Assembly: GCF_010367455.1 (NCBI RefSeq)
Contig: NZ_WRPR01000030.1
Coordinates: 1 to 47,388 of the forward strand
Direction of reading: 5' to 3'
DNA length: 47,388 bases
Source: Candidatus Laterigemmans baculatus
GTDB lineage: Bacteria; Planctomycetota; Planctomycetia; Pirellulales; Pirellulaceae
The position numbers and the translations under genes were made by a program. The notes beneath the pieces were generated by a model that saw nothing but the letters and a program-made list of their open reading frames with translations, searched no databases and was not told where the DNA came from. Positions 41,454 through 47,388 of the stretch are shown piece by piece; position 1 is the first letter of the stretch; each line of letters opens with the position of its first letter.

Positions 41454-42551
41454 TCAGCGGCTGGTCGCTGCCGGTTTGCCGCCCCCGCCGCGGGATCGAG
41501 TTTCGCTCTCCCCTCGCCCGAGCCCCGTGCCGGTTGGCGTGCCGGTTGCCGTGCCCGTGGCTGGCGGTGCGGCCGCGGCAACGGACGGCGACGTTCCCCG
41601 CTCGGTCGGCGGCGTGATCGGCTGCAAACGGGCGTCAGCATCCATCCGCATCCGGCCTTGAAACCGTTCGAGCGCCGGAGCGATCGTGAACGCCAGCTCT
41701 TCGATCCGGTGAAAGATCTTGACCAACCGGTTCTCGAGATACTGGGCGATAATCGCCGCGGGAATCGCCACCGCCAAACCGGCTAACGTCGTGACCAAGG
41801 CGACGTAGATCCCTTCGGACAACTGTTCGCTCCGGCTCCGATCGGCCGTGAGCGCCGAAGAGGTATGGAAGGCGACGATCATCCCCCAGACCGTTCCGAG
41901 CAGCCCCATCAGCGGCGTCGCGGCGGCGGCCAGATTCAGCCAGCGGATGGGGCCAGCGTGCCCGTCGGCTTCGCGCTGCGCCGTGTCGCTGCCGGCCCGC
42001 TCGATCTCGTCGAGCGGCCGTCCGGTTCGCATCAGCATCGCGGCGATCACGTTGGCCGCCGCCGAACGATGCTCCAGGCAAGCCTGAAACGCCGCCTCGG
42101 GATCGAACTCCGCCCCGCCATCGTTCATCAACTCGTCGAGCCTCCGCACGAGCTTGCGTGGCAGCATTCGGCGGCGGCGGAAGCTGAGCATCCGCTCGAC
42201 CGCCAGCGTGACGACTAGCATGCTCATCACCCCGATCGGCCACATGAAGTTGCCCCCCTGGCCGATCAACGTGATCAAGTCGATTCCCGAGGGAGCCCTC
42301 ACCGATTCTTCACCGGCCGCTCCCTCCAGGGCCGGATCGGGCTCGGGGTTAGCCAGCGCCCGCAGCTCCGCCTCGTCGGGATCGAAATCGGTGGCCCAGG
42401 GCGGGGGACCCACCGGAGGTGCCGGTGCCTGAGCGGCAGCCGAGGCTCCCCAGCCCCCCAGGCTCGCGCTCGTCACGATCAGAACCACCAGAGCTACGGG
42501 TCTCACGCTCATTCTCCGAATCGAATTCGGGCGGTCAGTACTCGCGCTCAT
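41454..42551 (-). CDS. MotA/TolQ/ExbB-family proton channel protein
   Basis: 365 aa. An N-terminal hydrophobic segment (about 17-40) may be a cleaved signal or an extra helix, followed by a Pro/Asp-rich exported stretch. The three ExbB helices are at about 100-120, 205-228 and 247-270, with A-T-P-L-M-G-L-L-G-T-V-W-G-M-I and A-L-V-T-T-L-A-G-L-A-V-A-I-P. The C-terminus has Gly/Thr repeats (G-T-A-T-G-T-P-T-G-T-G). The ATG overlaps the TPR gene stop by 4 nt, indicating coupling; ATG 42512 is an alternative. It works with the ExbD encoded 8 bp downstream. Confidence 0.92.
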   Translation of the reverse strand: MSASTDRPNSIRRMSVRPVALVVLIVTSASLGGWGASAAAQAPAPPVGPPPWATDFDPDEAELRALANPEPDPALEGAAGEESVRAPSGIDLITLIGQGGNFMWPIGVMSMLVVTLAVERMLSFRRRRMLPRKLVRRLDELMNDGGAEFDPEAAFQACLEHRSAAANVIAAMLMRTGRPLDEIERAGSDTAQREADGHAGPIRWLNLAAAATPLMGLLGTVWGMIVAFHTSSALTADRSRSEQLSEGIYVALVTTLAGLAVAIPAAIIAQYLENRLVKIFHRIEELAFTIAPALERFQGRMRMDADARLQPITPPTERGTSPSVAAAAPPATGTATGTPTGTGLGRGESETRSRGGGGKPAATSR

Positions 42552-45500
42552 AACCGCTCGAGAACGTCGACCCGCTCCTGTGCTTTAGCCGCCAACTCAT
42601 GCTGAGGAAAGCCGTCGATGACGAACTGGTAGTAGCGTTCGGCTAATTCGATCGCCTGCTGCCGCCGCTCTCCCTGGTTGTTCTGGATCAGCAGCTCCGC
42701 ACAACGTCCCGCCTCGAAGCCGCTTTTCACTTGCCATTGGCGGATCGCTTCGGGAGCTTTTTCCGCGCCGAAGCCATACATCACGCGTTTGAACTCGGGG
42801 ATCGCTCGGGCGAGATCGCGGCGTTTGAAGTAGATCTCTCCCATCATGAAGCGGGCTTGTGCGGCGAACTCGTCTCGGTAGTTGTCCGCCACCTCGGCAT
42901 AGAATTTCAAGGCCTGCTCGTCGTCCTCGAGCTGCTGATGGGCGAATCCGGTCGCGTAAAACACCTGCGGCAGGTAGCTCGAGGTCGAGTAGCGGCTCCG
43001 CAATTGGTCGTACCAGGTGAGCGCCTCCTGCCATTTTCCGAGCTGTCCCGCGCTTTGGCCACCGTGCAAAAACACCAACTCGCGAACTTGTTGTTCGGCC
43101 GGGTCGGAGAATTTGCGGCCCTCGCCATCGTGCTCGAGGATCCATGAGCGGGCCTGCTCGTACGCAGCCAAGGCCGCTTCGTAATTCTCCGCCTTGAAGT
43201 GGCTTTCGCCCTGCATCATCAGTGCATCGAGAACCAGTTTGCCTTCGGGGGCCTTGTCGAGTTGGCGGGCAAAGACCTCGATCGCCTGGTCATACTCCTG
43301 CTGCTGGTAATGGGACCAACCGAGTCGGTAGAGCGCCTTCTCGAGCAGCTCCGGATCCTCCGCCCGCTCGGCCGTGGTGCGATAGGCATCGGCCGCGGCG
43401 GTCCAGTCCTTTTCCGCATACCGTTGTTCGGCGACGAAGTAGCTCGCCTCGGCCACCTGCGCGGATTCTGGGAACTGCGAGACCAGCTTGGCGAACTCGG
43501 CCGCCGCGTCTTCCGCTCGATCGGCCTCGCGAAGAGCCCAGGCCAATTCGTAGCGGACGCTGGCCAAGGCGGGATAGTCGGGGACTTCGGCGACGAGTCG
43601 CTGGAGTTTCTCCACTGCCTCACCGGGCTGTTTCCGCTCGCGGTCGATCATCGCCAATTCGTAAAGCGCGTGACCGAGATTCATGCCCTCGGGAGACTGC
43701 TCCATGAAAGCCTGCAGATCTTCGCTGGCCGAATCGTTCTTCCCCAGCCGCCGGAGCGTGATTCCGCGGGCCAACCGCGCGTCGTCGGCGAGCGGATGTT
43801 TGGGGAATTCCTCAAGTAGCGAGTTGAGCGGCTCGAGCGCCGGCTCGTACTCCTTCAGCTGCAGCAAGCTCCAGCCCCGCCCGTACAGAGCGAACGGCCG
43901 CAGCCCGGGCTCGGCCCCCTCGCGGAGCAATTCGCTGTAGAGCTTCACTGCCTCGGACATCTCACCGGCATCGGAGGCCTGCTGAGCCAACTGGTAACGC
44001 GCCTGATCGGCCGCACGCGTATCGGCGAAATCGGTGACGATCCGCTGCCAGGTTTGTTTGGCTGCCGCCCCGTCGTCGGCCGCTCGCTGGGCCAGCCCGA
44101 GCCGCAGCAACAATTCGGCGGTTCGTGCAAATTGCGGATCGGCGGCGAGCCCCTGCTCGAACGCGATGACCGCCTCGGCGGGCCGCTGCGAAGCGAGGTA
44201 GCTGGAGCCGATCAGGAACTGCGCTTCGGCCTTCTGCGGAGCCTGGGGAAGCGTCTCAAGGTTCTGCTGAAGCTGCTCGATCGCTCGGTCGTACTCTCCG
44301 GCGGCGAGCGCTGCCGAAGCAGCACGCAGCACCCACAGCGGCCGCTGCGGATTCTCGCTGGCCGACTCGAGCAGCGCGGCGTACTGATCGCTCGCCGCTG
44401 CTGGGTCGCCAGCCATTAGGTGCGCCTCGGCAGCGATGTACTGCATGTCGGGAGCGAGCGGATCTTCGGCAAAGCGTTTGGTGAAAGCGGCCGTGAGCTC
44501 CAGCGACTTGGCGGGTTGGCCCAGCTGCAGCGCGGTGAACGCGGCGTTGTAGAGCGTCCGAGGGGCGAGCGGGTCGTCCGGGGCGTCCTGGAGAATCTGC
44601 TCGAACTCCGCCAACGCCTGCTGCTGTTTTTCGGGCTGCATCGAGAGCGCTTCGGCGGCGTCCAAGCGGAGCGTGGTTTGGTACGGACCAGCCGTCCCTT
44701 TGGCGATCTGCTCCCGCGCGATCTGCTCGGCTTGCTCGACGCGACCCTCCCGCAGCGCCAGCACCGACAACCAGTGGGCCGCCTCGGTCGCCGCCGAACG
44801 ATCGGCCCCCGCCTCGTCACTCTGATTGTCGACGACCTTTTGGAATCGCTCGGCCGCTTCGGCCAACTGACCCGCACGGTAGTAGCTCTGAGCCGCCGCC
44901 AGCAGCGCCGAAGCCGCGTAGGGCGACTCGGGGAATTGCTCGATCAGTGACTCGTAAGCCGCGGCCGCCTCGGCAGCCCGGTCCATCTGCGTCAGCACGT
45001 ACGCGCGGCGGTAGATCGAGCGAGCCAGCTCGGGCCCGCCGGCGACGATCGCTTCGCTGAACGCCTGTTCGGCTTCGGGATATTTTTCCTGCAGCACCAG
45101 CAGATCGGCCAATTGAAGCCGTACCGCCGAGGCCAGCGAATCACTCCCGCACGTCTCGAGCATGCTGCGGTAGGCGGCGGCCGCTTGGTCGTACTCCTTC
45201 AAATCTTCCAGCGCCAAACCGCGGGCGTACATCGCATCGCACCGCAGCGCCGACTCTTCGGCGAGCGACGATTTGAGCAGCCGATCGTAGTACCGCAGCG
45301 CCTCGCGGGGCTGGTCGAGCGCGTAATGCGCTTCACCACTGTAAAAGAGCGCCCGGTCGGCAAACCGCGAGCGGGGGAACTCCTGCATCAGTTGTTTGTA
45401 GGCCTCGATCGCTTTGCCGAGCAGCTTCGCGTCGGGCGACTCTGGATCGCTTCCCGCCGCGTACCGACACCACCCGAGGTTCGACAAACTCTCCTCGCGA

Positions 45501-45946
45501 AGCCCGTATTTTTGGTCCTTCAGTGCCCGCTCAAAAGCCTCGGCGGCCGCCTGGTGGTTCGGCGTGGGCAACTGCATGTAGCAGACCCCCAGGTAGTGCG
45601 CCGCTTTGGGAGCGAGCGGGTCTTCGGAGAATTCGCTCAGGAATTCCTGCCAGGCCTCGATCGCCAACTCCAATTCGCCGTTGGTTTGGAAGTTGGCCGC
45701 ATCGGCGTACTGGGCGAGCGCTGCGGGGTTTTCGCTCGCCTCGGCTGCCTCACTCGCTTCCGCGACCCCGGTCGCTTGCGGGGGCGTTTGGGCTGGGGCC
45801 GGGTCGTCCTGGGCTGCGAGCCGAGCCGACCCGAGCAGGCTCAGGCTGAGGGCGAGTCCAGCGACCGCCACGGAGCGTGGCGAGAACCAGGTGGGCGAGC
45901 GAAAGCGCAGCCGACGGTCGGCCTGCGAGAGTCGAGTCCGAAACAT
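42548..45946 (-). CDS. Large exported TPR-repeat protein
   Basis: About 1132 aa from the ATG at 45946; in-frame starts at 45964, 45988 and 45997 are possible. A signal peptide (hydrophobic 26-43, ending A-R-L-A-A-Q) leads into an almost continuous TPR solenoid, roughly 25-30 repeats (for example A-A-H-Y-L-G-V-C-Y-M, A-L-Y-R-L-G-W-S-H-Y, A-R-F-M-M-G-E-I-Y-F). TPRs bind proteins. In Tol-Pal loci a smaller TPR protein (CpoB/YbgF) is the partner of TolA. It is the first gene of the operon TPR, exbB, exbD, toroid, and overlaps exbB by 4 nt. It may act as the extracytoplasmic scaffold of that system. Strongly biased to Ala/Glu/Gln, as usual for TPRs. Confidence 0.85.
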   Translation of the reverse strand: MFRTRLSQADRRLRFRSPTWFSPRSVAVAGLALSLSLLGSARLAAQDDPAPAQTPPQATGVAEASEAAEASENPAALAQYADAANFQTNGELELAIEAWQEFLSEFSEDPLAPKAAHYLGVCYMQLPTPNHQAAAEAFERALKDQKYGLREESLSNLGWCRYAAGSDPESPDAKLLGKAIEAYKQLMQEFPRSRFADRALFYSGEAHYALDQPREALRYYDRLLKSSLAEESALRCDAMYARGLALEDLKEYDQAAAAYRSMLETCGSDSLASAVRLQLADLLVLQEKYPEAEQAFSEAIVAGGPELARSIYRRAYVLTQMDRAAEAAAAYESLIEQFPESPYAASALLAAAQSYYRAGQLAEAAERFQKVVDNQSDEAGADRSAATEAAHWLSVLALREGRVEQAEQIAREQIAKGTAGPYQTTLRLDAAEALSMQPEKQQQALAEFEQILQDAPDDPLAPRTLYNAAFTALQLGQPAKSLELTAAFTKRFAEDPLAPDMQYIAAEAHLMAGDPAAASDQYAALLESASENPQRPLWVLRAASAALAAGEYDRAIEQLQQNLETLPQAPQKAEAQFLIGSSYLASQRPAEAVIAFEQGLAADPQFARTAELLLRLGLAQRAADDGAAAKQTWQRIVTDFADTRAADQARYQLAQQASDAGEMSEAVKLYSELLREGAEPGLRPFALYGRGWSLLQLKEYEPALEPLNSLLEEFPKHPLADDARLARGITLRRLGKNDSASEDLQAFMEQSPEGMNLGHALYELAMIDRERKQPGEAVEKLQRLVAEVPDYPALASVRYELAWALREADRAEDAAAEFAKLVSQFPESAQVAEASYFVAEQRYAEKDWTAAADAYRTTAERAEDPELLEKALYRLGWSHYQQQEYDQAIEVFARQLDKAPEGKLVLDALMMQGESHFKAENYEAALAAYEQARSWILEHDGEGRKFSDPAEQQVRELVFLHGGQSAGQLGKWQEALTWYDQLRSRYSTSSYLPQVFYATGFAHQQLEDDEQALKFYAEVADNYRDEFAAQARFMMGEIYFKRRDLARAIPEFKRVMYGFGAEKAPEAIRQWQVKSGFEAGRCAELLIQNNQGERRQQAIELAERYYQFVIDGFPQHELAAKAQERVDVLERL

Positions 45947-46153
45947 CACCAGCACTGCTATCATTCCCTCGATTTGAGGATGGCTCACGGTCGACAATTT
46001 TTTCGTTAGGCTTTTCCGACAGGCGTAGTCTACCGGTGCCCCGACACAGCGGAAAGGATTGACGCTCCGACGCCCCCCGCGACCAGGCCGACTCGCCCCC
46101 GCGATTCTCTTCGGCGCTCCCCGCTCGCTCCTCTCTCCAGCAAAAGCATTCGC
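45947..46153. other. Divergent promoter region between TPR operon and epimerase gene
   Basis: A 207-nt divergent spacer that should hold promoters for operon B (leftward) and the epimerase gene (rightward). A local A/T-rich patch (ACAATTTTTTCGTTAGGCTT at 45995-46014) is the only such stretch, but no pair of promoter boxes is convincing. Confidence 0.4.
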
Positions 46154-47122
46154 GTGAAAACAACGCTCGTTACCGGCGGTGCCGGCTTCATCGGATCGTA
46201 TCTAACCGAACGCCTGCTGGAGCGGGGGGACCATGTCGTCGTGGTCGACGACCTCTCGACCGGGCGGAGCGACAACTTGGCCGCGATCCGCTCCCATCCG
46301 CAGCTCGAGTTCATCGAGGGGACGATCGAGGATCCGGAGTTGACCGCCGAGTTGGTCGACCGGGCCGACGAGGTGTACCACATGGCTGCCGCCGTCGGCG
46401 TGGCCTTGATCGCCGCGCAGCCGATCCGCACGATCGAACGTAACATCTACCCAACGCAGCTGATCCTCGATCGGCTCGGTGCTCGGGCCGCGGCCGGGGA
46501 CAGCGTGCGGTGCTTTATCGCCAGCACCAGTGAGGTCTACGGAAAGAATCCGAAACCGGTTTGGAACGAGGAAGACGATTTGGTCTTTGGCTCGACGACC
46601 CGCTGCCGGTGGAGCTATGGAGCCTCCAAAGCGATCGACGAATTTCTCGCTCTCGCCTTCCACCGCCAGCATCGCTTGCCGGTCGTCATCGGACGCTTTT
46701 TCAACGTCGTCGGACCGCGGCAAACGGGTGCTTACGGAATGGTGCTGCCACGGTTCGTCGACGCCGCCCGCCGCGGTGATCCGCTCGTGGTGCACGACGA
46801 CGGCCGCCAAGTCCGTTGCTTTGCTCACGTCGCCGATGTGGTCGGAGCGGTGATAGAACTGGTGGCCAACGAAGCGGCGCACGGACGGGTGTTCAACATC
46901 GGTAGCGACCGCCCGGTGTCGATCCTGGAGCTGGCCGAAATGGTCCGCAGCCGCGTCAACCCTGACACCACGATCCGCTTCCAAAGCTACGCCGACGCCT
47001 ACGACGAGAGTTTTGAAGACATCCGCCGCCGCGTCCCCGATCTAACGCGGATCCGCGAGACGATCGGCTACCAACCGAAATACGACCTCGAGGAGATCAT
47101 CGACAGCGTGGCGAAGCGGTAA
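46154..47122 (+). CDS. NAD-dependent epimerase/dehydratase (nucleotide-sugar SDR)
   Basis: 322 aa from a GTG start at 46154, right before the NAD-binding loop G-G-A-G-F-I-G. Extended-SDR features: D-D-L-S-T-G-R, A-A-A-V-G-V-A-L, S-T-S-E-V-Y-G and the catalytic Y-G-A-S-K (about 153-157), then G-R-F-F-N-V-V-G-P-R-Q. It resembles UDP-glucuronate decarboxylases and UDP-glucose 4-epimerases acting on nucleotide sugars for surface polysaccharide. The exact reaction cannot be set from sequence alone. It appears monocistronic, with repeats downstream. Confidence 0.88.
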   Translation: MKTTLVTGGAGFIGSYLTERLLERGDHVVVVDDLSTGRSDNLAAIRSHPQLEFIEGTIEDPELTAELVDRADEVYHMAAAVGVALIAAQPIRTIERNIYPTQLILDRLGARAAAGDSVRCFIASTSEVYGKNPKPVWNEEDDLVFGSTTRCRWSYGASKAIDEFLALAFHRQHRLPVVIGRFFNVVGPRQTGAYGMVLPRFVDAARRGDPLVVHDDGRQVRCFAHVADVVGAVIELVANEAAHGRVFNIGSDRPVSILELAEMVRSRVNPDTTIRFQSYADAYDESFEDIRRRVPDLTRIRETIGYQPKYDLEEIIDSVAKR

Positions 47123-47136
47123 GCCGCTAATAAACA

Positions 47137-47258
47137 GAAACCCTCCCCCCGGGAGGGTCGGGCTCTCAGGCCCGGGGAGGGCCAGCGGAATCTGTTCGCG
47201 CTTCGGCCTCTGCGTCGCGGATCGCCCTCCCCGCTCGTTCCTCGCGACCCTCCCGGGG
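47137..47258. repeat. CCCTCCC palindromic element and 36-nt dispersed element, copy 2
   Basis: 47139-47158 carries the palindrome ACCCTCCCCCCGGGAGGGT. 47223-47258 is identical over 36 nt to 25267-25302. Between them is CAGGCCCGGGGAGGGCCAGC, another CCCGGGG-centred stretch. They lie just past the epimerase stop. Confidence 0.8.
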
Positions 47259-47276
47259 AGGTCGTGCAGTTTTTAG

Positions 47277-47358
47277 CCCCCTCTCCCCCGAAGAGAATCG
47301 CGGCAATCGCTTGACCTTCACCCCCAAACATTTTCGCGATTCTCTTTGGGGGAGAGGG
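47277..47358. repeat. Long imperfect hairpin (CCCTCTCCC family)
   Basis: The left arm 47279-47302 (CCCTCTCCCCCGAAGAGAAT then CGCG) and right arm 47335-47358 (CGCGATTCTCTTTGGGGGAG then AGGG) pair with one or two mismatches. The tail GTTGGGGTGAGGG follows. The motif GGGAGAGGGTTGGGGTGAGG is a common intergenic repeat in diverse bacteria, recalled from general knowledge. The window ends 30 nt later. Confidence 0.8.
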
Positions 47359-47388
47359 TTGGGGTGAGGGGGTCTAAGCGGCCGGCTA

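Noticed and set aside
47068-47331. Minus-strand open frame at the right edge
   Set aside because: It overlaps the epimerase 3' end and then only palindromic repeats; composition and context do not support a gene.

Overview
The window reads as chromosomal DNA of a planctomycete, most likely in or near the Pirellulales. The grounds are a PVC-type large heme-binding protein (beta-propeller, HEAT repeats, CxxCH), a DUF1559-type pseudopilin-like protein with a zinc ribbon, an SPW-repeat/VKOR fusion, a fused CcsBA cytochrome synthase, high G+C, and many large hypothetical envelope proteins. No tRNA, rRNA, CRISPR array, transposase or phage gene was recognised. This is a core-like region with unusually abundant short repeats in intergenic DNA and also inside genes.

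Layout. 1-8207: a Tat-exported hydroxypyruvate-isomerase-like enzyme, a His-rich SPW/VKOR membrane protein, the heme/HEAT protein followed by a small membrane protein, and a DUF1559 protein. 8210-14005: a TAXI-TRAP uptake pair (binding lipoprotein plus fused permease), then two secreted trypsin/PDZ proteins, one with an intact catalytic triad and one degenerate with its PDZ domain inserted inside the protease fold. 14284-21780: an SDR protein, an MBL-fold hydrolase, the translation-termination cluster rpmE-prfA-prmC with an intrinsic terminator after rpmE, a DUF4190-like protein, an SBF-type symporter and aroC. 21967-30279: an AsmA-like anchored protein flanked by inverted TACTCG arrays, a DUF374 acyltransferase, a small membrane protein, and a lipoprotein-ccsBA operon. 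30778-33082: a coiled-coil lipoprotein, a tail-anchored HTH protein and a small secreted protein.

The most interesting part is 33.5-46 kb, where two ExbB/ExbD-type membrane-motor operons converge. Operon A (33569-37934, + strand, 4-nt ATGA overlaps) encodes a MotA/ExbB-like stator protein with a long cytoplasmic tail and two paralogous ExbD-like proteins. One paralogue keeps the proton-carrying Asp (D18) and the other has Ala at exactly that position (A18). Operon B (45946 to 38254, - strand) encodes an exported TPR solenoid, ExbB, ExbD, and a 914-aa protein that looks like a TonB/TolA analogue. That protein has a membrane helix with the TonB-type S-x3-H signature, a spacer of about 450 residues rich in Pro and Ala, and a C-terminal squalene-cyclase-like alpha/alpha toroid in place of a TonB domain. 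The order resembles Tol-Pal/CpoB (TPR, TolQ, TolR, TolA). I propose both as candidate undescribed proton-motive-force-driven envelope systems. This is inference from sequence only.

Repeats form several families: perfect 24-27 bp hairpins (7.1 and 30.6 kb), a GCTAGC-centred REP-like palindrome (11.8, 14.0, 16.2, 25.0, 30.7 kb), inverted TACTCG arrays, a 28-unit CCGGNNN heptamer array, and a TTCCGT array. The GCTAGC family also appears in frame inside the coding sequence of the Asp-less ExbD-like protein.
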